From contig ONZQ02000003.1 of assembly GCA_900312665.1 (NCBI GenBank), positions 1,716,986 to 1,780,985 of the forward strand: a DNA stretch of 64,000 bases, written 5' to 3'. How positions within the stretch are numbered: position 1 is the first letter of the stretch; each line of letters starts with the position of its first letter. Origin of the DNA: Cephalotrichum gorgonifer. Taxonomy: Eukaryota > Ascomycota > Sordariomycetes > Microascales > Microascaceae. Below the pieces are notes generated by a model. It did not search any database, was not told the origin of the DNA, and saw only the letters and a list, made by a program, of their open reading frames with translations. Below are positions 1 to 13,197 of the stretch, piece after piece. Both the position numbers and the translations under genes were made by a program.

Positions 1-1861
1 TCCGGTGGTGGAGGGTAGATGGAGTGGTCGTGTAACTCGACCCGGTCCTGGCCCTTTTTACATTCCTGTATCCAGCAGCGTCGGTGTACATTGTGATCCC
101 AGGCCATCTGGAACCAGCAACCGCGACGACGATCGTCTCCGAGAGCGAGTAGGAGGGATACCAGCTTTGTGTGTCCCTTCCGTCGTCGTTCCGTTGACGT
201 TCCATTCTCTTCCCTCTGTGTGTGTGTGCGGGGGTGCAGCGGCCAGTCACCCACTCTCGTTCCAGCCATCTTGTACTCGTAATTTCAGAGCTCTTTCCTA
301 ATCCTCCCCCTCGCAGAATGGCGGATAGAAGTATGTATAAGTACAACCGCATCACCCTCGACGCACCCGAACATGTGGGGCAAACCAGAACGGCATGGGC
401 ATCGATCCATGGCTTCAGGGAGCACCTGCCAATCTATTAAACCCCCGGCGTCCATTTATGCCCTAGGTACCTGGCATCCTGCGCAAGTGCTTGTATACAA
501 GTATGGATACGAGTATATCCGGATGTGGCCTGCGGAGGTGTTGTCACCCCGCCACCCCCCACCATAGTTATGTACAAGTGGGCGGACGATATCTTCCTCG
601 TTGAGTAGCATTAAAAGGGCCACAATGGAACCCCATGCCATCCCTAGATACCGCAAAGCTCGACCTACGAACAAACGGGTGGTATGTACAAGTACTTAAC
701 TAGCGCGCCAGGCAACCACCATCACTTTGGGTCGCGACTGTCGAGTCTCCACTCATTAGACAGGAAGATGGGGAAACAGCGGCGATGCATTGTAAGAGGC
801 AAGACCTAACTGGTGCAGAAACGTGATGTACTACAAGTCAAGATACACGTATGTATACGTCTTTCGCCTAGCACAATGGGTTGTTTCGATTTACACCCGG
901 AGTCCCGTCACACGATCCATACAATGACGAGTTTGGGTGGGCCGCAGCTGCCTCTGTGTAAGGCATAGTTCCTGTGGCTTGTTCCACTCGCTCCTTCCCA
1001 TCGGTAATTTCCTTACACGGGTAATGTGGACACGGAAGCAGCACATGTGAAGGGATGAAGGAAGCAATATCAATAAACTGCAGCCAGACCATTCACCTCC
1101 AAGTCGATCACACTCAACTCATGCTTCAGTTGATCCACTTGACGCATCTCATCCTTCAGCCCTCGCGGATGCGGTTGGCGGCTATTCCGCTCCACTAAGC
1201 TTCCTCACCCCGTTCTCATTCTCTCACCCCGTCACAACCCCCTACAACGGATTCCTTCCCTTGTCATTCATCTCGCCTCACGCCCGTGTACTTGTGACAA
1301 CCAATCTCCTCAGGCCGCCAGCGCGCCAAGAGATGTTCCCCACAGGCCTTTTGGTTGCCTGAACTGTTCCATGGGGACAATGCAATATACTTACCGGTAC
1401 GAAATACTCGAAGCGAGGCGTGAAAGGCCGCCGGTCTAGCCTTCGCGCCGAGTCCATCTAATATTTATCCCTCCAAGCCCAGCCCAGGGGGCTGTCCCGG
1501 TAGTCCGGTAACCAATGCTACCGGGATCTGACTGACTGCCGCATGCCGTACTTGTACGGCAAAGGATCCAAGCATACAACCGTCGAGGAACAACGGCCCT
1601 TGCCCTTCATGGAATTTTCCTTTATTGCTCCCTCCTCCCTTGCATCGAGCTGACGGTTCGCCTGTCCATGTTCTTCGGCTCCTTCCATTGAATAACTGCC
1701 GTCTCGCCTCGTCTCGTGGGCACGGCGGCTCTCACCCAGAGCTCACGAGCACTTACAAGCTGAGCTGCCAGTGTAACAAACAGACTACATGCGGCCACTC
1801 GAGTCACACGCGCGCGACTGAACCCTTCTCCTCGACAGGTCCCTACTTCTCCTCATAGAAT
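1..1861. other. Intergenic, upstream of the Zn2Cys6 gene
   Basis: No convincing gene is seen. All reading frames are short (under 100 codons) and give no recognisable protein. Several ACTCGTA/TACAAGT words occur (for example near 262, 497, 508, 571, 687, 833 and 1548). The last part presumably holds the promoter of the transcription factor gene. Confidence 0.5.
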
Positions 1862-4617
1862 ATGAACCACTACACTAGAGCACCTCCACCTCCACCTCTC
1901 AGGCCTCTGGGAGATCCTTTTTCTCCCCTCAAGGTTGAGCTTCTAAGCAACGGTTCGGAAGCCTCATCGACTCAGCCTGAGTTTGCCATAAAGCGGAGAG
2001 CGCCAATTGCATGTCGGAGGTAAGCAGAATTGGAATACATATCGAGCACCCCGTCTCCGCAGTATGGTGGCACGCGTGGCGGTCACTAAAGCATGTCTAT
2101 GGTCACTTACACGTCCTACTACCACCAGGTGCCGTCGCCACAGAACCAAGTGCGTTCATGAAAAGGCCAACCCGCCCTGCAATTCTTGCCGGGATGCGGG
2201 GCTGGGTGCGGATGGATGGTAGGCAGCTCCACATATGGAGTAGCTCGTGCTTTGTCCTAACTCTAAGTAGCCATTTTCCCGTGCGTGGTCAAGCCGACAG
2301 TGATCGAGACTACCGCCATCCCCGTGTACGCGCGGACCGGCAGGCGAAGAAAAACTCAAACAAGATCCCGCGAGATGTCGTGGGCTCCGGGATTGGGGTG
2401 TCCGGGACCTCAAGCGAGTGGGATCTTCTGCCGCCAGTATCCGAGGTCATTGAGAGTGTTGATTCCTTTAGCCGTCATTACTTCCAGTTAAGCTTCATCT
2501 CCAAGAATCGCTTCATTTTCAGGCTCCGCGAGGACCACCGTTCCGTTAGCCCGTTCCTGCTCCTGAGCATTCTCAGCATATCCGCCAGGCTCACTCCATC
2601 TCTGGTCCGTCGGTTTGGCTCTGGCCCTAAGGCATCCGAGGCGTTCATAGAGCATGCTACTCAGCTCTCTGCGAGAAAGGTCTATGAGCGTCCGAGCTTG
2701 GAGGCTTGCCAGGCATTCTATCTTCTTGGGATAGCGCAACAGCGAAGTGGGTGGAAGGAGTTGAGTTCTGTGAGTCATGACTTATCTCTTATAGCCACTT
2801 GTAAGTGTAAGCGTCCTAACGCGCAGCAGATGAACATGGCAATCTCCATCAGGCTGGCAGTCTTGATGGAACTTCATCGGGAGAGTGCCTATGCTATTAG
2901 CAATCCTAGCCGAGAGCAGATTGTCGTAGCTGAGTCAGCTCGGCGGACTTTGGTATGAAAGTCCCCCGTCACTTCCACTCCTGCCCCTAGATACTATTGC
3001 CTCCATATCCTTAGCTAACATATTTTGCCAGTGGATGCTCTATGGTAAGATGCAGGTTTTCGTGTATCGTAGTCTCGTCTTCGGGGGTAGTAGTAGCTAC
3101 TAATAACCCTTACAGACCAGGACAGCCTCCACTCAGGGCCCACGTCGCCAGCATCGCTCGTGTCTGATAACATTGACACTCTCCTCCCCTGTAGCGAAGG
3201 CGACTTCGATTCTGGACGCGAACCAAGCCATCGCGCAGCTTTGGAAGATCTGCCGCAAGCCTGTGGGGAACTTAAACTTACTTTCGACTCGGGCCAGTCA
3301 CTCTTCGCGTCACTTATACAGATCCGCCATATCTGGGGTATCATCGCCAAAAGCGCAATGAATTTTGAGAGGAGTCTGTACCCCTGGGATTCCCAGAGCG
3401 AATTTTCAAAGAGGGCAGCCAAGTTGAAGTGGTGGGAGGACGGGCTGCCAGGCGAACACCTGTGGAACCCATCTCTCCTGAAAGGCTACGGGGGCGTCGG
3501 TCAAGATACGGTGGGTCTGGAGTTTCCTCATTCATCAGTACCGAGTACTCTCTGACACACAGGAGGCATATTTAGAAGTGACTATGACGACGAAGCTCTG
3601 CAACATTGTTCTGAGGAGGTCGTACCTGCACGAGTACGCGAGCTCCCTCCATCTATCCCCCGCAATTTGACCTAGAACTGACAGTCCTAGTATTCTGTTC
3701 CTCGACACCGGGGACAAAAGTAGGCAGAACTACTTCTCCGACATGTCTTACCAGTTGTTTTCCCACGTCCAGAGCCTGTTCGAACAGGGCGACGCCCGAT
3801 TCACAGCCAGCGGGGCAGAGGGGGATACTGGGGCACAGTTGGGTGTAAGTGGCCATGATCGTACGCTCGCGGCATCATAAAACACCATCACTAATATCTC
3901 ACAGTTGTTCTGCATGTACGTCTGTGGGCTCTTCTCCGCATATCTTGCAAGGTACCCGGACAGTAAGTAAGAAGACTCTCCTAGACCCCGAACTGATCTA
4001 TCTAACTATTTCTAGTCTGTCCTGATGCGGGTCTCTCGCGTCGGGGGTACGGGATGCTTCAACGGGCCATTTCTATTCTCGCTGAGGGCCAGGAGACATG
4101 GCCCTTGGCCACACGGTGGCGCATAGCGCTGGAGAAGCTGTCCAGTACGTTGGATGATAAACGATCCGGGGTATTTGATGGAGTAGGCCATCCCGTCCAC
4201 GATATATTTGGTAGCGGAAATCTAACGCAACTCCAGCGCAATCCTACCAAGCACCCCCTCCCGGGGCTGACGATGCTGCTAGCCGCGAATGGCATGCCGT
4301 CACCCACACTGCCCCCTCTAACCCTCCCGGAAGCACCACAGCGCCTCTTCCTCCCCGGTCCACCTATGGCAGCCCCCCTACTTCTCCCGCCGCAGTCTCA
4401 GTCGCAGACGGCCGGCCTGCCACGCATCTGCGTGCCGCCGTGTCCCATTCCGGCCCCGCACATGAGCCCGCCGAGCGCGGAGTGCTTCGGCATGTCGGGG
4501 CAGGGGCGCGGGGAGGCTGGGGCTGGGGCGGCGTTGGGGCCGGGGAATGATGGGTTCGAGGCAGAATTGAGGTTTCATCTATATGGGGAGGAGAGTAGGC
4601 CGAGGGTGTTTGGTTAG
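1862..4617 (+). CDS. Zn2Cys6 fungal transcription factor
   Basis: Predicted nuclear DNA-binding regulator of about 722 residues. I place ten exons: 1862-2019, 2129-2218, 2271-2769, 2830-2952, 3032-3044, 3116-3510, 3563-3633, 3685-3844, 3905-3962 and 4016-4617; all junctions keep frame. The zinc cluster is split over the first three exons: ACRRC ends exon 1 and opens exon 2, followed by RRHRTKC and a CNSC pair, and the sixth Cys opens exon 3 as CHFPVRGQ. This gives C-x2-C-x6-C-x8-C-x2-C-x9-C starting at residue 51. The middle matches the usual fungal regulatory domain (YLLGIAQQ, then RRTLWMLYDQDSLHSG, then LPWIXHLWG-like segments such as RHIWGIIAKSAM). The tail is Pro/Gly-rich. The N-terminus has a proline run at residues 8-12. 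The family is clear; the target genes cannot be inferred. Confidence 0.88.
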
Positions 4618-5839
4618 TTTGGTACTACGCGATACCTGTGTGAGTGTGATTGTAGCTCGAGTTGGCTCTGTGTGCTGTTTGGTGGATTTTGCGTAGTGTG
4701 AGGAATGAAGACTTCTTGTTGGGTTTTTTTTTTTGAAAATATATAAACTGGATTTAAGTCTACGTACGAGGTTCTGTTGGTGTTGGTGTGCCTTGTATTT
4801 GTATCAGCTAACTTCCTGCCCCTCCGACGCATGACAGCAAACATATTTACTGCAAGCCGCAACAGGGTCAAAGGAGGCCGGGGGCGGAGGAAGTTTGGAC
4901 TTCGCTGTGTGTCCCTGGCTCATACTGCTTTGGCGAGGAGGGAGATTAATGACTTGAAAAGGGGGTACGTCGGGATTTGAGGGCTGGGGAAGCCAAAACA
5001 ACCGGCGGTGAATGCCCCTGGCTGCGTTGGAGAGAAGGTTCATACAAAGAAAGGGCACGACGACTTCAAAGATGCTGTCGACCTCACGATCCGAAAAAAT
5101 GTTTCGTACACCCAAGTATCTTCTAGGCTTTATTGACTCTCGGCCTCAAACCTCAACCTCAACCTATGTATAGATAGATCTACACCCGCTGCCCTCTCTT
5201 CCCCGTTCATATATCCCCCCGGCTGGCCCCTTTCCCCCCACCCCCCCACCCCCCCATGCGCCTCCACCTCGTACACTCGCACCCTCCCCGACCGCCGCAA
5301 AAGGGCAGGCTACAATAAGCAACAAAAGAAGAAAGAATGCCCGCTAGTTAGGTAGGTAGGCGGATTTTGTGTGGTAAAAAGGGTATAGAAAAAAAGACAA
5401 GAAAGAAAGAATCGATGAATGAAGGAAGTAAGACATGAAGGGTTAATGCTCGATATCTTCCGCAGGGGGGGAGGGGGGAAAAGGACAAATCACCTGCCCC
5501 CCTAACATATCCACCCCCGGCCAGATAGAAACGAGTCAAGAGGAACATAGAGAAAAGCGAAGGGTAGAAGAGAGGTAAGGTGAGGAAAAGGAAAATGTGT
5601 AAAGAAAGTGGTGGTGGGGAAAGACATTATGGCGGCGCGGAAGACAAGACCCCGGGGTCGCTAACTCGCGCAAGTTGTGTAGTGTAGTGTAGTGTAGTGT
5701 AGTACCCAGCTCTCAACTCTCAACTCCCGGTCTCCCAAAACGAAATCGTCAAAACAGAAAGAGAAATTCCAACACCTCGAGATGAGAGGCCCCCCAAAAA
5801 CAACAGAGGCAGAAGAAGCGGCGTGGTGGTCAGCTCAGA
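4618..5839. other. Convergent intergenic region, 3' UTRs
   Basis: This lies between the ends of the transcription factor (+) and the palmitoyltransferase (-). It holds homopolymer-rich sequence (C runs near 5220-5260) and a pentanucleotide repeat at 5677-5701. No coding signal. Confidence 0.5.
5677..5701. repeat. Pentanucleotide microsatellite (GTGTA)5
   Basis: Five perfect units of GTGTA in the presumed 3' UTR of the palmitoyltransferase gene. Confidence 0.9.
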
Positions 5840-7899
5840 TCACACCTCCCCCTGGCTCCTCTGACTCCTCAGCGATACGGGCCCCTCGAACCCGTCCTGC
5901 CCCTTCACTCTCATCTCCAGGTCAGCCGTTTCGTCCCTCTCCCTCGCTCTCCTCGCGGCCGCGGCGCCCCTGTCCTCCGCAAGCCTCTGGTCGCCGGGGG
6001 TGTACTTCCTCTTGAAACCGTAGTACGTTGGCGTGCGTGGCCGGCAGAGGACCACGATCCAGTTCCGGATCCAGTTGTTGTGCGTGAAGGCACGGTAGCG
6101 CTCGCTCTTGGCGAACTTATGCGAGTTGATGTACTCCCTTGTCGTCTCCCCACGCGCCATGAGGAACACGTGATACGACATGAGCGCCATGGGGTACAGG
6201 AACGCGATAAGGCCGTATATCACCATCGCGAAGGGCACCCGGAGGTGATCCGCCGCCCGGCCGAACGATACGCCCTCGCGATGCTGGTAGAGCAGCACCT
6301 GGGCGAGGCTCGTACCTGCCAAGTAGAGGCCCAGGACGGTCGCCGAGCTGACAAATGCGAAGAAGTAGCGGTAGTTGCGGCGGCCGACGCAGTTATTCAG
6401 CCACACGCAGTGATGGTCGTGCGTCTCGATGCAGTTGTCGCAGAGCCGGCAGTGGTGCGCGCGCGGGGGCCGCCAAATGTTGCAGGTCCTACAGTGCTTC
6501 ACGGGCACCTCCATCGCCGCCGACGACTTGTCCGCCGACTTGACCAGGACCCAGTCCGTCGTCGGGGGCCCCAGCTGCAGCGGGTCCGCGACGGGAGGGA
6601 ATTGGTGCAGGTTGCGTGGGAGAATCTATTTTGGTAAAACAAAAGGAAATTAGCAACGGGAGGGTTCACGGAGACATAGAGAGATAGTCAACTTACGCCA
6701 GGGTCTGACACGGATGCGTGGATGAAGGACGAGAAGCAGATGTAAAGCACGTAGGCAAAGATAATCGGTATCGCCGGCGACACCTCGTGCCAGAGCTCCT
6801 TCGCCGAGAAGGCGAAGAAGAGGACAGCGGGTATGACGATGAAGAGCCCGGTGGCGACGTTAACGGGTCGCTGCCGAGCGTTCTGCCACCTCCCGCCGAG
6901 GCAGAAGACTGTGTTGCCCTCAAAGTACTCAAACACACGTCCGACGCGGCCCACGTTCGGCGGTATCTCGGCCGCCTCGCGGGGCGTGTGCTGGCGGACG
7001 GACGAGTCAGGGCGGGGCGACGAGGCCCGCGAGGAAAGCTTCTCGGCGACAGAGCGGCCTGCCCTAGAGGACCCGTTCTGCCCCGCGTCGCTCTTACCAG
7101 ATATGAGGAAACCGGAGAATGACCGTGGGGACTTCAGAACGCCGGAGATGCTGGAGGGTTTGGCCTTGTAGCCCCTGTCCGTGTTGATGTTAAGGCTCTT
7201 GCCCTCCGCCTTGTTCTTATGCAGCGGCCGCACACTCTCAGTCACGCTGCCGCCGTAGGTGAACTGATCATAGGTGGGACTCGTGTTCACCGTCCTCATG
7301 CCGACAGTATCCTGGCCCGTTACCTCGGTCCCCAGCGATGGTGGTGCGTTGAAGGAGCTGTCGCCGCTTGTCGGCCGGGCTTCGGGTGGTGGGAGTGCGG
7401 ATGAGGCTAGGCCCTGTTGTAGCCCGGGGGCGCTCGCATGCGCGGTGGTCGACTCCTCCGCGTTCGCCATCATCGGTGGCCGCGCCCCACCCCGCTGGGC
7501 CTGAAGTTTCTGAGAGCTCATCGGGTGGTAGAAGGCATTCGACGTGAGGGTGGGGACATGGCTCCTGCCCTTCGCGCTCGGCGTCCGGGACAGCGAACTC
7601 GTCACGCTCCCCGACCCGACGCTGCCTCGCTGGGCCAGGCCAGAGAGGTGCGCCTTCCTCAGAGGTTGCGGATGCCGATGGTTCCTCGCCGATGTGGCCG
7701 TCCTCGCGGTTCCGGGTCTCGATTCCGAGGTCACAAGGCTTTGCCGCTGGGAGGGCCTGCCGGGGGACGGAGACTTCTGCTCCTCGCCGTCGTCTGAGGC
7801 TATGTCGGTCATGCGCGAGGATATTATGCTCGCCGGGTAGGCTCTCAAGCCCCCGTCATTATTCGAGGGCGTCGTGGCCCGGGGGCTTCCCTCCGACAT
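5840..7899 (-). CDS. erf2: DHHC palmitoyltransferase, Erf2 type
   Basis: Protein S-acyltransferase, expected at the endoplasmic reticulum. In yeast, Erf2 with Erf4 palmitoylates Ras. Two exons, 7899-6697 and 6625-5840, joined in phase 0 (SDPG then ILPRNL); 662 residues. The first ~315 residues are Ser/Pro/Arg-rich and look disordered, which makes it longer than yeast Erf2. Then come the cytosolic segment RVGRVFEYFEGNTVF, two membrane spans, and the Cys-rich domain: HCRTCNIWRPPRAHHCRLC, then ETHDHHCVWLNNC, with DHHC as the acyl acceptor. Two more spans follow, then the TTREYIN version of the TTxE motif and a charged tail with KRKYTPGDQRLAED. The large N-terminal extension is the only unusual part. 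Confidence 0.92.
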
Positions 7900-9981
7900 T
7901 TTCGAAAACGGCCTATCGGTAGCGGGTGTGTTTTGGTGTTTTCAGTGTCGTCGGTCTGTGTTTCTTTTTTCGCGTCTCGGATGCTGCTACTATGGCATTT
8001 CGGTCGCGATCTTGTATCGAGAAGGAGAGTTAATCGTTTCGGCGGTTGTTGCTTTAGTTCTCGTTCTTATCCAGGACAAAGTTCGTAAAAAGGGACGGCT
8101 CTACTTTCTATCGATTGTTCGGCGCCGGCAAGGGAGAAAAAGAAAGGGGAAGGGATGAAAATCAAATGACAAATCGGAGGCAAATGAGTGTGGTGGATGG
8201 CGGGAACCGAAGAAGGTCGCTGAAAGGTTGTCCCCCCTAACCGGATTATCGAGGACAAGATGAAACTCGTGGAAAGGGACGGCAGGAGGAGGAAATGCAA
8301 GTACTACTCGAAGTTGGCCTGGAACGGACGAAGCGGGCGGGATTTCAGGTGGTGGAGCGGCAGGGCCCCCCGGAAAAATGTGGGACAAAGTGGTAACGGG
8401 TACTAAAGTAGCCAAGTCGAAAAGGTTGGGACGAGACGTGACGTGACGTGAGAAGAGCAGCCAAAAGGGGCAGTAGGTAATAATAGGGTACATGTATGGA
8501 CGGTTGGATCGACGCAATCGCACCCAAATAATCCCAAGTACTTCTATCCACGAAAATGCAAGATGGTGGGTGTTTGCACGGGGTAGCGTAGAGCAGACAG
8601 GAAAGACGACGGGGAAAGGGTCAAGCACAAAAAGGGTACTCGTATTATTACTTTCCCCCTGTTTTGCGAGGGCTCGGGCTCCTGCTCGACTTCTTACTGG
8701 AGCATTCGCCTTCGCAGTAGGATCTGCATGTGTGCTTTGTCTGCAGCTCACAGGGCAGGGGTGGTGGTGAAGACGTGCGCAACCCCCAGCAATGTGACTT
8801 CTTCGTCCAATTCGAATTTAAGAAAGAGCCAGTCCAAGTCCGCATACGCCTTGACCTTTTTTGACCAATATGAGATGGAGAGTCCGGTGGATAGGGTGGA
8901 TGGGCGCCCTTCCAATAGGAACGAAGCCGTGAAAGTACTTGTATGCATCCATCTCCTGCCTGCACCACCCACTGCGACTGCCGCATCGGCATGGATGATC
9001 ATTCCAGCCTGAGGCAGGAGAGGCGGTACTTAAGATTACATAACAATGCGAGCATCAATCCTCCTCACCCCTTGACCAACAGCCTGTATCGGAACAGAGT
9101 ACGGAGTACTCCGTCCCTATCACTATTAAAGGTATTACGAGTAACTACATACCTACCTCGCATGAATCTAGATTATTAGCAACCAGGGTCTCTCCATCAA
9201 GAAACTCACCATCCCTCATATCTCCAACGTATGCCTCCTAGAGGTACAAACATCTCACTCCCCAGAGCAAAGCTGATCATCTAAACATCCCTCCCGCAAC
9301 ACCTCGGCCTATGTACACACCTCGCCCGCCACAGGATAGCACCCTCCACGAAATATCAAACATCGACGCCCAGGCTCAGGCTCAGGCTCAGGCTGAGATT
9401 TAGACTCAGATATTTGCGCTTGTATATGCTCAAATGGGGGTAACTGGCATTCACTATTCGTCATAAACTCCACTTTCCCATTTCCTTCCTCCTCCCCTTG
9501 TATCCTTTTCCTTCTACATGACTTAATTCGCCTCGCGATAAAACCCATCGCGACGACATACAAAAAAACCGGAAAAGGGGTACGCCTCCTTTCTATTTCC
9601 CTTTGCGCAACAACCGACAAGCCTGGGGGATGGGGATAGGTAATGTGTAAGAATGATTCGAGAAAACAAAAGAAAAAAAATCGAGGGTAGTTGGGGGTGT
9701 GTAGAATCAGAAAAATGACATTAGGGAAGGGCGTAGAAAACACGTAGGGGGCCGTAAAACAAAACCATTGTGCTGTGTTGGGGAGTTATGGGTAATGCGT
9801 GATGTGTGAGGAAGGGGTATATACACGGAATGTAGTGTTGGGAAGGAGAGGGGGCAAGGGAGTTTTTGTTGCGTTCATGAGCTCTGTAGGCTCATGTATC
9901 GCACCCTTGTGGTATGTGTATGTAGGGGGGGGGGGGGGTACTTGGGAGGCCGGCTGCCGGCTTCGGGCACTAGACACTCGC
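7900..9981. other. Intergenic, between erf2 and kap95
   Basis: Holds the upstream region of erf2 and the 3' flank of kap95. A 216-codon frame on the minus strand (8101-8751) has no recognisable domain and overlaps the likely erf2 leader. A (CAGGCT)4 repeat lies at 9371-9394 and a G run near 9928-9939. Confidence 0.5.
9371..9394. repeat. Hexanucleotide repeat (CAGGCT)4
   Basis: Four perfect CAGGCT units, followed by one diverged copy, in intergenic DNA. Confidence 0.85.
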
Positions 9982-12900
9982 TCACGCCTGCTGCTGCAGG
10001 GTGCCGGTCTGGCCGCCGGTCTGGCGCTTCACGAGCTCCCTAGCCCAGCGCGCCGTCTCGATCGTCCGCGGCTGGAACTCGCGGTTCGTCTTGGTCGCCT
10101 TAATCATCGTCGTCAGCCAATCCTGGCGGAAGGCGTCGACGAGCTCGCCGTTGGGATAGGCGTCCGCAAGGTCGCTGCAAAATTGTTAGCCACAGACACT
10201 AGAAACGGGAGACACCAGGCATGGGGAAGAACTCACCCAATAACACCCATAGCTGACCGCATGAGCGCCTCGCTCCTGTTCAGGTCGTCCGCGATGATGT
10301 GAAGGAGGTTGAAGATAGACTCCACGTAAGGTTGGAGAGCCGCAGCTAGGTCGGTTGTCAGTTATAGCTCAGAAAATGGATACACCAATACCCCGAGGAA
10401 ACATACTCTTCCCGCTGGACTTCATGGCGGGCACAATTCCACCCCATGCGTCCATGATGCCCTCGCGGAGGGACACCACGTAGTCGTACATCTCGTACGG
10501 GCCCTCAGGGGAGGCCGTAACGGTGGCCGCCTGCTGCAGGACCTGCGCAACGACGGACAGATACGTCTCGAAGTGGCCCTCGATGGCGACGGCAATGTCG
10601 CCGAAGCATTGCAGGATCGAAGGCTTGAACTGGTTCGATAGCGTGGTGCTCTGAAGACTCGTTAGCAGCCATTCGTACGGACTTCCGCTTCCCCTTCCAC
10701 GTAGAAAAAGACTCACCCTTAGGTTGTTGAGGAGGTAGTTCATGAAGTTATCGCAGTAGGGCTGGCTGGCCTGGCCAAGAGAGCGCGTGATGTCGCTCAC
10801 AAGGCCAATAGCCATCGAGCACAAACCGGGCTCATCCTGGTTACCGAGCGCGTTGTACAGGAAGGGGCTGAAGGCCTCCATGTACTTGGCGAAGTCCTCC
10901 CAGATCGCAGTGGCCAGGGCGCTAACCGCGGCGAACACCGCCTCCGGCACGCTCGACTTTCCGCCGACGGTGCTTAGGAGCTGTAGAAGAGTCTGCATGA
11001 TGCGGTCGCCAAGCGGCGCAATCTCCTTGTCGAGGCGGAGGATAATGCCCTGCAGGACGGTGCAGAGACTCGTCTGCATATCGGAGAGAGTAATCTTATC
11101 CTCAACGCTGACGACCTGGGTCTGCATGGGGAGAGTCTCTTCTAGTCGCTTGATGATCACGTCGGAGAGAGACGCCACCGTCTGGAGGCTCTCGTTAGCC
11201 GCGTTCTGGATGAATACGTTCAGGACCTCGTAGATGGCGGTGCGCGTGGACGACTCGCAGTCAGGTCGCGCCGATAGGGTGACGAGGTGTGTGACGCTGG
11301 TGTTGAAGTGGACCGTGAGGGGGTTGGTCTGAGCGCCGAGTTCGCCAGAGAAGCGCTCGGCCAGGTTCATGAGCGCCCAGCAGCACGACGCGGCCATCTT
11401 GGGGTAGTTGGCGAGGCCGGTGAACAGGGACTGGATTAGAGGCTCGAGGTGCGTCGCCGCGTCGATAGAGCCCGGGCACGCCTCCGTAATGCGTCCCAGG
11501 GTGTACGCGGTTGAGTCCTTAACATGCAGCGAAGAATCCTCCATCATCGCTATTAGGGGGAGAAGAGCCCGCTTGATGATAGGATCGAGGACCTTCTCCT
11601 CGGGGCCTTCCATAACGGCGCCGAAGGCGGAGACCGCGGCATCACGGTGATGCCAGTCATCGTGGCGTAGGTTCTCCTCGACGAACTGGAGGACAGGGTT
11701 GAGGATGGCCGAGCCGATCGCCTGTGCGTAGAGCGAAAGACACTGGTATGCGGCACGGGAGAGGTTGTACTCGTCATCGGTGGCATCCTCATCCTGCTTG
11801 GTGAGCAGCATAAGGAGGACGGGAATAACCTCGTTGGCAGCGACGCGGGCGAAGTTGTAGAACGGGCGGATCTGATCCGCGCTCTCAACCTGGGATGTGT
11901 TAGCCTTGATACTCTGCGGGGACGGGGTGGGTACCATGCGGACGGTGATGGACACATACCGTGGCATTGTCATCCTCGATGCTAATCTCCTCCTCACAGA
12001 CGGTGCTCCAGAACTCGACAGCAAGCTTCGCAACGTCCTCATCCTCGGCCTTCATGCCGAGAATGGTAAGGCCAAAGAGCGCCCGCTCCATGTAGAAGCG
12101 CATGTTGTCATAGTACAAGCCCATGATACGGTTCAGGCACCCAAACGCACCCTGCTGTATGCGGGAGTCGGTCGATTGGGTTGCCTCGCATACGACCTGC
12201 ATGATGTAGTTCCGCTCGCCCTCGTGCCTGAAGTTGTTGCCGACGAACTCGAGCGAGTCACCGAGCGCCGTGATAGCCGCGAGGCGGACCTCGAGGTTCT
12301 CCTCCTCCTTCCGCGCGCCCTGCACAACGGCAGTGAGGATGGCGTTAGAGTGGGCGACAAGGCTCGCCCGCAGGTCAGGGTCCTGCGACTCGCAGACGTA
12401 ACCGATGGTGGTTAGCGACGCCTGCTTCTGGTGCGGGGCGCCTTCGCTGACGTTCTTCACGAGGATGGTCATCAGGTCCTCCCACTGGCCCCGCGGCAGC
12501 TCGATCGCCGCGATGGAGGATATGACCTGGGCGGCGGCCTGGCCGGCCTGTGAGTTGGACGACGCAAGGGTCTGGAGGGTAAGCTCCTTGACCCTCTTTT
12601 TCGTCTCATCATCCGTCTGCTGTAGCCATTTGCCCTGTAGTTCTTGGTGGCGCGCGAAGTCTCGGGTGGTGAAGGCGTTCTTGAGGGCGATACCGGCGGC
12701 GGCTCGGATGGAACCTTGTGCGGACTCGTTGGCAAGCTCTTGGACTAATGTAGCGAGGTATAGGGGCTGGAGAAAATCACGATGGAGTTAGTAAGGGCTT
12801 CGGGCACATCCTGGCCGTTCAGGTGGGAGTTAGGAAGGGAAGGGGAGGGAAAGAGGGGGGAGGGGAGAGGGCAAGTCGGGTAAGGCGGGGGAGTAGAACA

Positions 12901-13197
12901 TACAAAGTTGCTCTCGGCTGCTTGCGAAAGCTGCTCCTCGGCGGCATGGCGCAATGTCGCGTCTGGGGGAAGGGTTAGCAAAGGAAAAGATGCCTATATC
13001 TACGTGACGTGTGATGGATGCGGCTCAACAGTTGCCTAGAGGAGCCGTTGAAGGCTGCTGTGCATGTGCAGATTCCTAGGCCCCAAAAAGGGGAGGGGGG
13101 ATGTTTTTTTCCTCCTCCTAAGTGAAGAAGTGCAAGAGAGCAGCTTACCTGGCGACAGCGAATTGGCCAACACCTGGTTGATCTCCGTGTTCGACAT
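9982..13197 (-). CDS. kap95: Importin subunit beta-1 (karyopherin Kap95)
   Basis: Nuclear import receptor. It binds importin alpha with its NLS cargo, docks at FG nucleoporins and releases cargo on Ran-GTP. Seven exons fit: 13197-13149, 12962-12904, 12766-11960, 11889-10717, 10650-10407, 10345-10237 and 10174-9982. All phases close, giving 877 residues against 861 in yeast Kap95. The start MSNTEINQVLANSLSPD and the next segment ATLRHAAEEQLSQAAESNF are typical of the family. HEAT repeats run throughout, with strongly family-like stretches such as LRHDDWHHRDAAVSAFGA, NYPKMAASCCWALMNLAE and YDYVVSLREGIMDAWGGIV. The last exon ends in a Gln/Gly-rich tail, as in other fungi. The first two exons are very short (49 and 59 bases), so automatic predictions may miss the start. 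Confidence 0.96.

Noticed and set aside
8101..8751. 216-codon minus-strand frame upstream of erf2
   Set aside because: No recognisable domain, Pro/Ser/Arg-biased, and located in the likely erf2 leader.
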